Origin: Gammaproteobacteria bacterium
GTDB lineage: Bacteria > Pseudomonadota > Gammaproteobacteria > GCA-001735895
DNA length: 41,713 nucleotides
Direction of reading: 5' to 3'
Assembly (NCBI GenBank): GCA_024224415.1
Contig: JAAENK010000020.1
Span: 1-41,713, forward strand
Shown here one piece after another: positions 11,337-20,475 of the stretch. Made by a program: the position numbers and the translations under genes. The stretch's first letter is position 1. The number at the start of each line of letters is the position of its first letter. Below the pieces are notes generated by a model that had not been told where the DNA came from, did no database searches, and worked only from the letters and a program-made list of their open reading frames with translations.

Positions 11337-11364
11337 GATCTATATTTAGATTGATTAATAGATC
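11337..11364. promoter_or_regulatory. Inverted repeat GATCTAT...ATAGATC upstream of the toxin-antitoxin pair; candidate autoregulatory operator
   Basis: Perfect 7-bp half-sites 11337-11343 and 11358-11364, ~25 bp before the antitoxin ATG. Confidence 0.4.
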
Positions 11365-11388
11365 TTTATTTGGGCCACAGGAGCTACT

Positions 11389-11649
11389 ATGAGCACTGTA
11401 TCAAGAGTTATGGCTGGTATCTCTACTAGCATAACCAATTTCAAGGCGAACCCTAACGCTGTTATTGAACAGTCAGATGGGGAAGCTATAGCTGTGTTGA
11501 AAAGCAATGAGCCTAGTTTTTACGCCGTCCCACCTGAACTTTACGAATCTATGTTTGAGGCAATGGAAGACCTTGCTTTGTTAATGCAAGCAAATGCTCG
11601 AATGAATGATGGAAAAAAGTCGATAGAAGTAAGTTTGGATGACCTATAA
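11389..11649 (+). CDS. Type II antitoxin, Phd/YefM (StbD-like) family
   Basis: 86 aa; MAGISTSITNFKANPNAVIEQSDGEAIAVLKSNEPSFYAVPPELYESM; precedes and overlaps a RelE-like toxin gene. Confidence 0.9.
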   Translation: MSTVSRVMAGISTSITNFKANPNAVIEQSDGEAIAVLKSNEPSFYAVPPELYESMFEAMEDLALLMQANARMNDGKKSIEVSLDDL

Positions 11650-11935
11650 CTTAAAATTTCATCCAGACGCATTAAATGAATGGAATAATCTGTCAGCGGC
11701 AGATAAAAGTTATTTTAAAAAGAAGCTAAAACAGCGGCTAGAAAACCCGCATATTTCTGGATCAAGACTTTCAGGTGGACATAACCTCTACAAAATAAAA
11801 AGAATGCGTCCACCTCTTCGCTTAACCTATCACGCCGATGATAAAGATTTAGTGGTAACTGCACTGAGCGTGGGTAAGAGAGATGGTGATGTTTATAAAG
11901 AAATGATAAAACGATATAAACAAAGAAATTCATAA
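11639..11935 (+). CDS. Type II toxin, RelE/StbE family
   Basis: 98 aa; MTYNLKFHPDALNEWNNLSAADKSYFKKKLKQRLENPHISGSRLSGGHNLYKIKRMRPPLRLTYHADD...VVTALSVGKRDGDVYKEM; 11-bp overlap with antitoxin. Confidence 0.92.
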   Translation: MTYNLKFHPDALNEWNNLSAADKSYFKKKLKQRLENPHISGSRLSGGHNLYKIKRMRPPLRLTYHADDKDLVVTALSVGKRDGDVYKEMIKRYKQRNS

Positions 11936-12007
11936 CAAAACCTGGTCTTTTATAAAGTAAATAATATAGGATTATCATAGCCCTTTAACCCTGAGCTACA
12001 AACTAGC

Positions 12008-13426
12008 CTAAAGCATCTCTGAAGCATAATCTGCCAACCTTGAACGCTCAACACTCATCAGGGTGACGTGGCCGCTGTGTTCCCAGTTTTTAAATCGGTC
12101 GACCACATAAGTGAGACCCGAGGTGGTTTCGGTGAGATACGGTGTATCGATTTGTTTGAGGTTGCCGAGACAGACTATCTTGGTGCCATTGCCGCTACGT
12201 GTGATCAGTGTCTTCATTTGTTTCGACGTCAGGTTCTGGGCTTCGTCGATGATGATGTATTTGCTTAAAAAGGTTCGGCCACGCATGTAGTTTAACGATC
12301 GAATTTTAATACGGTTGCGTAGCAAGTCGTTGGTCGCTTCCTGCTCCCAGGCGTCGTGTTGATCGTTGCCGGTGAGTACCTCCATATTATCCATTAAGGC
12401 ACCCATCCAGGGCGTCATTTTCTCTTCTTCGCTACCGGGCAGGAAGCCTATATCTTCACCGATCGGTATGGTGACTCGCGTCATGATTATTTCCCTGTAA
12501 AGTCCCTGGTCGAGGGTCTGCGTCAAACCCGCCGCCAGTGCCAGCAGGGTTTTGCCGGTGCCGGCATTACCAGACAGTGTTACAAAATCTATGTCTGGAT
12601 CCATGAGTAAGTTCAAGGCGAAATTTTGCTCGCGATTCAACGCCGTAATACCCCACACTGAATGTCGACTGCCGTAATAGTTATGACAAACTTCAAGGGT
12701 AAACTTTTCTACGGTTTTGCTGCGAACCATGGCCTCGAAATCCTCACCCAGAAACACGAACTGGTTCGGGTACCAGTCCTCGCCGTTGAGGCAATCGACT
12801 TCGTAGAAAGTTTTTCCATCGGCTTGCCAGCTTTTTATTTTTTCCTCATGCTCATCCCAGAACCTATCGGTCAATTTTTTGGATCCGGAAAATAACAGGT
12901 CGAGGTCGTCAACTACGCGGTCGTTGGCGTAATCCTCAGACTTAATACCGAGAATCGAAGCCTTGATACGCAAATTGATATCCTTTGAAATCAAAACAAC
13001 CTGATGACTGGGAGCTGCCTCCCTGAGCGCGAGTATTGTGCTCAATATCGAATTATCATTTTTATTACCAGGCAGCGATTCGGGTAAATTGTCCTCGTGC
13101 GCCTGGGTCTGAAAAAATAGTCTGCCACCGCATGGGAATTGTTCATCGGCGGGTACAAACTGCGACAATGGCAAACCCTGGTCGATCACGCCGTCTTTGT
13201 TGGCAGTGAGTAGCTCATCGATAAAACGGTTGGTCTGGCGAACGTTGCGGGCAACTTCAGACACGCCGATCTTGGCATTGTCGAGTTCCTCCAGCACCGT
13301 CATCGGCAGATAGATATGATGCTCGTGAAAACGAAATAAAGCCGAAGGGTCATGCATCAACACATTGGTATCGAGAACAAAAATTTTACAATCGGCAGTT
13401 GAATCGCCGAAATCAAGAGGTGACAT
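12008..13426 (-). CDS. PhoH-family PIN domain/ATPase protein (YlaK-like)
   Basis: PIN domain (KIFVLDTNVLMHDPSALFRFHEHHIYLPMTVLEELD) plus PhoH ATPase (LSGNAGTGKTLLALAAGL, IIIDEAQNLTSKQMKTLITRSG). The track start (13594) overlaps the upstream gene; the internal ATG at 13426 fits the conserved start better. Confidence 0.92.
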   Translation of the reverse strand: MSPLDFGDSTADCKIFVLDTNVLMHDPSALFRFHEHHIYLPMTVLEELDNAKIGVSEVARNVRQTNRFIDELLTANKDGVIDQGLPLSQFVPADEQFPCGGRLFFQTQAHEDNLPESLPGNKNDNSILSTILALREAAPSHQVVLISKDINLRIKASILGIKSEDYANDRVVDDLDLLFSGSKKLTDRFWDEHEEKIKSWQADGKTFYEVDCLNGEDWYPNQFVFLGEDFEAMVRSKTVEKFTLEVCHNYYGSRHSVWGITALNREQNFALNLLMDPDIDFVTLSGNAGTGKTLLALAAGLTQTLDQGLYREIIMTRVTIPIGEDIGFLPGSEEEKMTPWMGALMDNMEVLTGNDQHDAWEQEATNDLLRNRIKIRSLNYMRGRTFLSKYIIIDEAQNLTSKQMKTLITRSGNGTKIVCLGNLKQIDTPYLTETTSGLTYVVDRFKNWEHSGHVTLMSVERSRLADYASEML

Positions 13427-13581
13427 AAACGGGGCTCGCAGCGTAAAAGTTATGTTTGAAAACGTAATGCGGGTAGGCGATGGATGGCTGATAATGGTAA
13501 TCCAATTACCGGTTGAATGCACCCGGCAAACTAACCAAAGTGTATTTATTACCAGTTTTTTTTGCCTTGACGTTTGCAGGT

Positions 13582-16500
13582 CTATTTGAGCCACGTAGTG
13601 AGGGCGTCTTTTAGTTTCTCCGGGTTAATGGGTTTTGAAATATAGTCATTCATGCCGACTTCCAGGGTGGCTTCACGGTCTCCTTCCATCGCATTGGCGG
13701 TCAACGCAATAATGGGCAACTCATGGTTTAACACGGAAGAATCGGCACTACGTATCCGCCGAGTCGCATCAAAACCATCCATCACAGGCATCTGCAAATC
13801 CATGAATACCAGGTCGTATTGCTTTTCCTGCAATGCATGCAGAGCTTCTTCTCCATTTCCAGCAATATCCAGGGTGACGCCAAGTTTTTTCAACATACCT
13901 TTCGCTACCAGCTGATTGGTGGGATTATCCTCGACGACCAGTACATGCGCCTCGAACTGAGGTTGTTCCCGCGCGGTATAACGTGTTACCAGTCTGTGTT
14001 CATCACCCGCACCACTCGCCACCTGCACCAGCGCACTGTATAAGTCTAACTGGTCGACAGGCTTGCTGATGTAGGCGGCGAAACCGAGAGATTTGAATCT
14101 GTCGGCATCACCTCGTATTCCCAGTGTGCGAAGCATCATCAACTGTGTTTTTGCCAGGTTACTGTCGGCCTGAATCTGTTTAGCTAGCTCGACTGCATTC
14201 ATTCCAGGCATATCCATCTCCAGTATCGCTATGCTGAATGGCTTGCTGTTTACCGCGCCTTTCAGGAGCTGGAGTGCCTGTTCGCCATTATTTGTCAGTT
14301 CATGCTCCACCTGCCATTTCTCCAGCAACAGGTGCAACAGATTTCGATTCGTCCTGTTGTTATCAGCAACGAGAATTTTCTCATCACCCAGGTCAGCCCG
14401 AAGTGGTAATGGTGGCGGCTCCTCGGCATTTTCAAGCAGCAATGTAAACCAGAATGTTGCACCCTTGTCTGGTTCGCTCACTACCCCGATCTCGCCCCCC
14501 ATCATTTCAACCAACTGCCTGGAGATAGCCAGGCCCAGGCCGGTACCACCATATTTACGTGTGGTTGATCCATCCGCCTGGTTAAAACGTTGAAATAGAC
14601 GGGTTTGCTGCTTATCGCTAAGGCCGATACCGTTGTCAACAACCTCGATTCGTAGTTTTGTGTGACTGGTGTTTTGTTCCAGCACCTTGTAATGCACCGC
14701 GACTTCGCCCTGCTCGGTAAACTTGATCGCGTTTCCAACTAGATTGGTTAGAATTTGACGGATTCGCCCTGGATCTGCGTGAAACCACTGGTGTTGAACA
14801 GCATTAGCCGGACAAATTATCTCCAGACCCTTTTCATGTGCCCGGTGGCCGATTGCATTGCCGACATCATCTAATAATGTCCCGATGTCAAAATCAATCG
14901 AGTCGAGTTCAAGCTTGCCAGCCTCGACCTTGGAAAAATCGAGGATATCGTTAATCAGACTGAGCAGCGATTCGGCACTACTTTTCACGGTGTTCGCAAA
15001 ATTGAGTTGCTGACGACTGAGATCGGTATCAAGTAAAAGAGTAGTCATGCCAATGACTCCATTCATCGGTGTACGGATTTCATGGCTCATGTTGGCAAGA
15101 AATTCACTCTTCGCCCGGCTGGCTTCTTCAGCCATTTCCTTTGCTTGCTTCAATTTAAGCTCTGCTAGCTTTTGCTCCGATATATCCGTGTAAGTGGAAA
15201 CCATTCCTCCGGAAGGTACCGGATAGCCACGGATTTCAATTGCGGTGCCATCTTCACGTTCGCGCTCAAACCGATGGTGTTCGAATTGCCTGGCTAGTTG
15301 TAACCTTTCATTGACCTGTTGATCTATATCCCCTTCACCATATTCTCCACGTTCAGCGTTGTAGCGAAAGAATGTTTCCATCGAGGTTCCCTGCTTGCCC
15401 AGGTAAGGTGGGAAATCTAGAATTTTCAGGTACTCACCGTTACAGATCATCAGGTTTAAATTATCGTCGAACAGGCTGATGCCGATATTCAGATTGTCAA
15501 AGACCACCTGCACGATGTCTTTCTGCTGGATCAGCTCAACTTCCGCATTCTTGCGATCAGTAATGTCGGTATGAATACCGAGCATACGTTCCGGTTTCCC
15601 ATCCGCATTCCATTCCATTACTCGCCCGACGTCTGCTACCCAAACCCAGTGACCTTGTTTGTGCTTCAGGCGCGTTTCACAAATATATTGATCAGTATTT
15701 CCACTCCAGTGAAGATTAAGCTGTTTCTCCCAGTTATCCATATCATCCTGGTGGATAAGCGATATCAAAGTATCGAGACCCACAGGTTGCAATTCTTCCA
15801 GGGTATAGCCAGCTATATATGCCCAGCGCTCATCGATCTCAAATTTGCCTGTCTGGATGAACCAGTCCCAGATGCCTGATTCGGTTGCGTTGATGACTGT
15901 TTCCAGCTTGTGCTTTCCTTCAGAGAGATCATCGAGTCCCTGTTTTATCTGAGTATTCGCCTGTATAAGTGAACTCTCATGCTTGTTCCTGGCAACCAGC
16001 ATCTTGTTAAAGGCTGTTGCGAGGCGAACTGTTTCCTCATTTCCGGATACATTTACCTGTTGGTTGGTTTCACCGGCCGCAACCGCTTCACTGGCACTGG
16101 CTATATCGATAATTGGTTTTGTAATGCGCCTGGATACGAAAACTGCCACCCCTATCGCCAGAAATGAACTGATGATAGCTACGATAACTATTACCCTACC
16201 TAACCAGTCTGCTTCAGCCAGGATTCTGTCCCGATTAACCTCACTGATTATGGCCCAGTGAACCCCTGTCAGATTGAGATCATGATGAATTCCGTAGACT
16301 TGTTGGCCGTCCGGCCCTTTATATTCAAACGCTGTCTCGACCTGACCCTCATGGTCAATCCCAGGTTGGTTGACTTCATCTAGCCAGAGCTCAACCTGTT
16401 GACTATCTATTTTAAGATCAAGAACTTCATCCATATTGCCCAGGGTGGTACGCAACCGTTTGTCTTCACCGACAATGTAATGTCTTAAGCCTGTGGGATC

Positions 16501-17208
16501 CTCCAGGCCATCACTCATGATTTTGAAAATCCGTTTCATATCGATTTGCATGATAAGCAGGCCGACCACTTCTTCGTTTTCGGCAACCAACGGCGTCATC
16601 AAAAAACTAGCCAGTCGATAAGCTGATGGTGCAAAACGCTCGATATCGGAGAATATCGGACGCCTGGTTATGAGTGATTGGCGCGCTGTCACAGCTAGCT
16701 GGGTAGTGGCTAACGGGCCATGAAACAGGTTGGTTCCGAGATCAGATTCGTGCTCCAGGGTAAAAAGAACATTACCCTTTGAGTCAATCAGAAAGATATC
16801 ATGAATATAGTCATAATAGCTTACTATACTGGCCAGCGTATTCTGGCTGTGGTTAATCTGCCTTAGCCATTCGTCACTTTTTGTATACTCAGTTGGGCTT
16901 TTACCACTGTATCGCAATCCATCAACGAGATCTTGCAATAGATGAAGATTGTCTAGATTCTCAGATTGGATGCCAAGATCCATAAACCGGTAATCGAACC
17001 AGTTGCTGATAAACTGGTATTTTGCCCTGGCTCCCAGTTGGATTTGCTGAACTGCACTGTCAATGAGATTTTTTCGGGCCTGATCATAACTGACCCAGGC
17101 AACCAGGCACATCGGAACCAGCGCAAGTAATAAAAACCACTGAATCAATATCTGCTTGAGAGTGAGCTGACCTCCTGTGTTTAGAGTCTCAGTACCTTTT
17201 ATTGACAC
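13582..17208 (-). CDS. Hybrid sensor histidine kinase: periplasmic Cache-like sensor, HAMP, two PAS-like domains, HisKA, HATPase_c, two receivers
   Basis: GTG start; two TMs; [63 protein letters not shown]1 [12 protein letters not shown]...[13 protein letters not shown]2 [11 protein letters not shown]...[13 protein letters not shown]. Confidence 0.95.
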   Translation of the reverse strand: MSIKGTETLNTGGQLTLKQILIQWFLLLALVPMCLVAWVSYDQARKNLIDSAVQQIQLGARAKYQFISNWFDYRFMDLGIQSENLDNLHLLQDLVDGLRYSGKSPTEYTKSDEWLRQINHSQNTLASIVSYYDYIHDIFLIDSKGNVLFTLEHESDLGTNLFHGPLATTQLAVTARQSLITRRPIFSDIERFAPSAYRLASFLMTPLVAENEEVVGLLIMQIDMKRIFKIMSDGLEDPTGLRHYIVGEDKRLRTTLGNMDEVLDLKIDSQQVELWLDEVNQPGIDHEGQVETAFEYKGPDGQQVYGIHHDLNLTGVHWAIISEVNRDRILAEADWLGRVIVIVAIISSFLAIGVAVFVSRRITKPIIDIASASEAVAAGETNQQVNVSGNEETVRLATAFNKMLVARNKHESSLIQANTQIKQGLDDLSEGKHKLETVINATESGIWDWFIQTGKFEIDERWAYIAGYTLEELQPVGLDTLISLIHQDDMDNWEKQLNLHWSGNTDQYICETRLKHKQGHWVWVADVGRVMEWNADGKPERMLGIHTDITDRKNAEVELIQQKDIVQVVFDNLNIGISLFDDNLNLMICNGEYLKILDFPPYLGKQGTSMETFFRYNAERGEYGEGDIDQQVNERLQLARQFEHHRFEREREDGTAIEIRGYPVPSGGMVSTYTDISEQKLAELKLKQAKEMAEEASRAKSEFLANMSHEIRTPMNGVIGMTTLLLDTDLSRQQLNFANTVKSSAESLLSLINDILDFSKVEAGKLELDSIDFDIGTLLDDVGNAIGHRAHEKGLEIICPANAVQHQWFHADPGRIRQILTNLVGNAIKFTEQGEVAVHYKVLEQNTSHTKLRIEVVDNGIGLSDKQQTRLFQRFNQADGSTTRKYGGTGLGLAISRQLVEMMGGEIGVVSEPDKGATFWFTLLLENAEEPPPLPLRADLGDEKILVADNNRTNRNLLHLLLEKWQVEHELTNNGEQALQLLKGAVNSKPFSIAILEMDMPGMNAVELAKQIQADSNLAKTQLMMLRTLGIRGDADRFKSLGFAAYISKPVDQLDLYSALVQVASGAGDEHRLVTRYTAREQPQFEAHVLVVEDNPTNQLVAKGMLKKLGVTLDIAGNGEEALHALQEKQYDLVFMDLQMPVMDGFDATRRIRSADSSVLNHELPIIALTANAMEGDREATLEVGMNDYISKPINPEKLKDALTTWLK

Positions 17209-17311
17209 TTAAATTATCTCTCACTTCTCTTGCTGATCTATGAAATACATGTAGAAAGTGGAACCCCGGTAACTGGATTATCCCTTAGTCAATAAGCATA
17301 GTACGAATAAA

Positions 17312-17527
17312 GATTATTTCCACCTGGCCAATCAAATCTAGCGGTCGGTGGCAGGTGGTTTGAGTTCGGATAAAGCGATGCAGATAATCCGCGCACTCTA
17401 AGGCATAAATATTGTCGCGATGGATGTTATGGTAGTCGCACCCGACTATGATCACGCGGAAATTACATCTCTGGTAGCTGCGACGATAGTGCTTGAATTG
17501 CTGCATATGATTGCAGCATCAAAGTAA
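17312..17527 (+). pseudogene. Degenerate C-terminal fragment of agmatinase/ureohydrolase
   Basis: Frame from 17345: [59 protein letters not shown]; upstream in a shifted frame LFPPGQSNLAVGG matches AFAPGTGTPEVGG. In-frame stop at 17399 plus frameshift. Confidence 0.85.
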
Positions 17528-17535
17528 TTTTCAGA

Positions 17536-18735
17536 TTACTCCTGATGGTAATAGTCGTATTTCACTAGCAAATTACGCATAAAATTCCACGCTTCGCTAT
17601 AGGTCAATCCGCTATCCTGCGGAATGATTATTTTGACGTATAAATCCTTGCCCCATTTTGTCTTGAGTTTGCTCAGGCGTTTCTCGACCTCAGATAATGG
17701 TAAATCGGCGAAACTTCTATCTCCGGGTTGTTTATAACGAATAATTTTGCCGTTCTTACCTTTAATATAATAAACCTCGGCGATATATTTACCTTTTGGC
17801 GAGCGAGCCGGTTTGATGAGTTCCTCATATTTCGATTTCACCACATCATACTCACCCTTGAGGGTTAGCAATTGGCGATTGTAAGTTTCGATTTCCTGAT
17901 TCAGGAGCTGCCTTTCCTGGGTCAGGCTGGAGATGTTTTGTTGCTGAGTCATGCCTGATTGGGTAAGCGATTCTATTTCCGCCTGAGTGTTAGACCGCAG
18001 TGCCAGATACTCACTTTCCAGTGCCCGTAGCTTTCGACTGGATTCTTCAATTTGCTGGTTTAAAAGTGGCTTTTCCTGGGTCAGGTTGGCAATTTGCTGG
18101 ATCTGAAGTTGTTTCTCCTCGCTCAGGCTGGCGACGTTTTGCTGTAGTGTCTGGCTGGACTGGGTGAGCGATGCAATATCTGACAAGGCGCTGGCAAGCT
18201 GCTTTTTAGTAACATCACCTTCAGCTTTTTGCCTTGTTATTTGTGTACTGAGATTGGCTACCTGTTTTTCTATTTCCAAATTCCGCATATTAACCTGCTC
18301 TATTTCGAGGTTTGCGGCGGTTATTAATTCATTCGCCTGGTTCAGGGCCTGCTTGAAGTCTGCATTTTCAATTTCCAGCGAAGTGATTTGAATTTCCTGT
18401 TGCTGCATCGCCTGGTTCGCTAGTAGCAATTCTTCGTCTTTCTTTAGTATACGTAGCCGCAGTATCGAATTGCTTTGCTCTGCATTTGCGAGTCTTTCTT
18501 CGAGGGTGAGATTTTCCTCTGAGGTTGACTGTATCAGTTGTGCAGCGAGTTGTTCTGCGGCAATACTTTCCTGCAGCTCGGCGACCAGTTGCCAGTTGCG
18601 CACTACCAGCAGGCTGGTTGCCATCAGGAATATCATCGTAACGACCATCATGATGTCGGTAAACGATGGCCAGAAACTGTTATCGCCGCTATGGCTGGCC
18701 TGTAGTTGTCCGATTGGTGCGAAATTTGTTTGCAT
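17536..18735 (-). CDS. MotB/ExbD-like single-TM protein with long coiled coil and short C-terminal domain
   Basis: N-terminal SFWPSFTDIMMVVTMIFLMATSLLVV resembles the MotB/ExbD/TolR TM with its Asp; ~240 aa Q/E/L-rich coiled coil with internal repeats; C-terminal domain ending YSEAWNFMRNLLVKYDYY. Start revised from 18792 to the internal ATG at 18735 to avoid overlap. Confidence 0.75.
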   Translation of the reverse strand: MQTNFAPIGQLQASHSGDNSFWPSFTDIMMVVTMIFLMATSLLVVRNWQLVAELQESIAAEQLAAQLIQSTSEENLTLEERLANAEQSNSILRLRILKKDEELLLANQAMQQQEIQITSLEIENADFKQALNQANELITAANLEIEQVNMRNLEIEKQVANLSTQITRQKAEGDVTKKQLASALSDIASLTQSSQTLQQNVASLSEEKQLQIQQIANLTQEKPLLNQQIEESSRKLRALESEYLALRSNTQAEIESLTQSGMTQQQNISSLTQERQLLNQEIETYNRQLLTLKGEYDVVKSKYEELIKPARSPKGKYIAEVYYIKGKNGKIIRYKQPGDRSFADLPLSEVEKRLSKLKTKWGKDLYVKIIIPQDSGLTYSEAWNFMRNLLVKYDYYHQE

Positions 18736-18748
18736 TGTGTTGTTTCGG

Positions 18749-19822
18749 CTACTCACTATCCCTGTTCGCAGGCTGTAATCGAAAACCTTCACGCAATAGT
18801 AATTTTACTTCTGAGAAGTCGCCGGACAGTTTATCCATCTGCTTATGGTTGGCCATTAGCATTTCCTGCAGGGTCTGCGCTGAAAATTGATAAAACTCCT
18901 GAGTTCTATCGACATTGTCCGTCAACAGTGATTTTATTTCAGACAGGTCGGATGAAAGCTGAGTTCTATGCTCCTGGTTGGTGGATATGGTTTCCTGTAA
19001 GGTCAGCGCAGAGGCCTGATAAACTTCCTGCGTCAGCTTCAGGTTGTCGGCTGCCTCGCGAACCGATTGCACCAGTTCTTCCATTTCGAAGGCGACATCC
19101 TCAGTGGTTTTAACCATTTTAGGTAACAAATAGACCGAAGTCAGATGCTCTACGCCGCTGAGTAAATGGGTTTGTGCATCATTGAGACGGGTATAGAAAT
19201 AGCCAAATAAGACGTAGCTGACGATCGCGGTGATAGTTGTGGATAACGCGGTAGACATACCGTGGATCACCAGCCCCATGCCGCCGAGGCTTCCTGCTGC
19301 TGAGTCAATCAGGTCGGACGCCCCAAGCAGGGCTATTGAAAGAGAAACAATTGTGCCAAAAACACCGGTTAATATCAGTATGTTGTTGATGAATTTGACT
19401 AGTCCAAATTTGGTTGTCTCGTCGGCGGTGAGCATGGCCGACAGTGCACTATGGTTGATCTCACCATTGGCAGACTGAATTGATTTCATCGTTGCATAAC
19501 GTTTGGCGATGATCGAATGGGGGGGCAGGCCATGGGTTAAATCCTGCCGCAAAGCTTCAATATTATTAACCAACACCGCAATTGCCTGTTCTTCGCGTTT
19601 ATAGCGTAACAGGTGCAACAGAATATTGAGCAGGCCGAATATCAGCAGGGCAGCGATTGAGCTGTTGATGATAATTCCGGTTTGGGTTTGTTGATTCTGA
19701 AAATAAAACTGATTGATAAAATCAAAATTCCAGGCGATCAGGATAACAGTTGCGACGATTGCAACGAAAAGCTGAATGATAATTTTCGTGCAAAGACTAG
19801 TGAGCAGTCGTTGTATATCCAT
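18749..19822 (-). CDS. MotA/TolQ/ExbB proton-channel-like membrane protein
   Basis: Several TM segments; FINNILILTGVFGTIVSLSIALLGASDL and GGMGLVIHGMSTALSTTITAIVSYVLFGYFYTRLN are MotA/ExbB-like; C-terminal coiled-coil repeats. Confidence 0.85.
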   Translation of the reverse strand: MDIQRLLTSLCTKIIIQLFVAIVATVILIAWNFDFINQFYFQNQQTQTGIIINSSIAALLIFGLLNILLHLLRYKREEQAIAVLVNNIEALRQDLTHGLPPHSIIAKRYATMKSIQSANGEINHSALSAMLTADETTKFGLVKFINNILILTGVFGTIVSLSIALLGASDLIDSAAGSLGGMGLVIHGMSTALSTTITAIVSYVLFGYFYTRLNDAQTHLLSGVEHLTSVYLLPKMVKTTEDVAFEMEELVQSVREAADNLKLTQEVYQASALTLQETISTNQEHRTQLSSDLSEIKSLLTDNVDRTQEFYQFSAQTLQEMLMANHKQMDKLSGDFSEVKLLLREGFRLQPANRDSE

Positions 19823-19902
19823 TGGTGGGATCTCTATATTCTGAAAATTCTTGTGTGGCTGGCATTAGATAACTTAAGCACGCAGATGTCAAAAGCCTGT
19901 GC

Positions 19903-20379
19903 CTAAAGCTGAGTGTGTATCGGTAGTTCTGTGGTATTTTTAATTTCAGTCACCGCTATATGTGAGTTCAATTCGCTAATCGCGGTATTCAAAGTGAGCG
20001 TATTGCGAACGAACTGCTCATAGTGACGAATATCGCGAACCACGATCTTAATCATGTAATCCCAGATCCCGGCGATGGTGTAACACTCCTGGACTTCGGT
20101 GTAGCTCGCAATATCGGCTTCGAAGACATCCATATTGTGCCGTGCTGCGGAAGTCAGTTTTATCGAAGCAAATATCACCAGTTCCATGCCCAGCGCGTGA
20201 CGGTCGAGCAGGGCGACACGTTTTTTTATCAAACCAGACTTTTCGATTCGATTGATGCGTCGCCAGCAGGGTGATTGTGACAGGTTAATTACTTCAGCAA
20301 TCCGAGTGCTGCTTAAGCTTGCATCGTTTTGCAGTAAATCAAGAATAGCAATATCTTGCTTTGTTAGTTCAAAACTCAT
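19903..20379 (-). CDS. Lrp/AsnC-family transcriptional regulator
   Basis: 158 aa; LTKQDIAILDLLQNDASLSSTRIAEVINLSQSPCWRRINRIEKSGLIKKRVALLD and AsnC effector domain. Confidence 0.95.
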   Translation of the reverse strand: MSFELTKQDIAILDLLQNDASLSSTRIAEVINLSQSPCWRRINRIEKSGLIKKRVALLDRHALGMELVIFASIKLTSAARHNMDVFEADIASYTEVQECYTIAGIWDYMIKIVVRDIRHYEQFVRNTLTLNTAISELNSHIAVTEIKNTTELPIHTQL

Positions 20380-20475
20380 AGTTAGTCTTAAATAGTTAAA
20401 TAATGGAATAAATTATGCATTAGTTACTAATCTATGTCATCCATTTAAATAATCAATTCAAGCGATTGCGGTATC

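Noticed and set aside
17285-17506. Minus-strand 73-aa ORF
   Set aside because: Antisense to the agmatinase remnant; no family resemblance.
17536-19822. Zorya anti-phage system
   Set aside because: Only MotA/MotB-like membrane components are present; no ZorC/D/E-like effector or nuclease/helicase genes flank them, and the partner lacks a visible OmpA domain.
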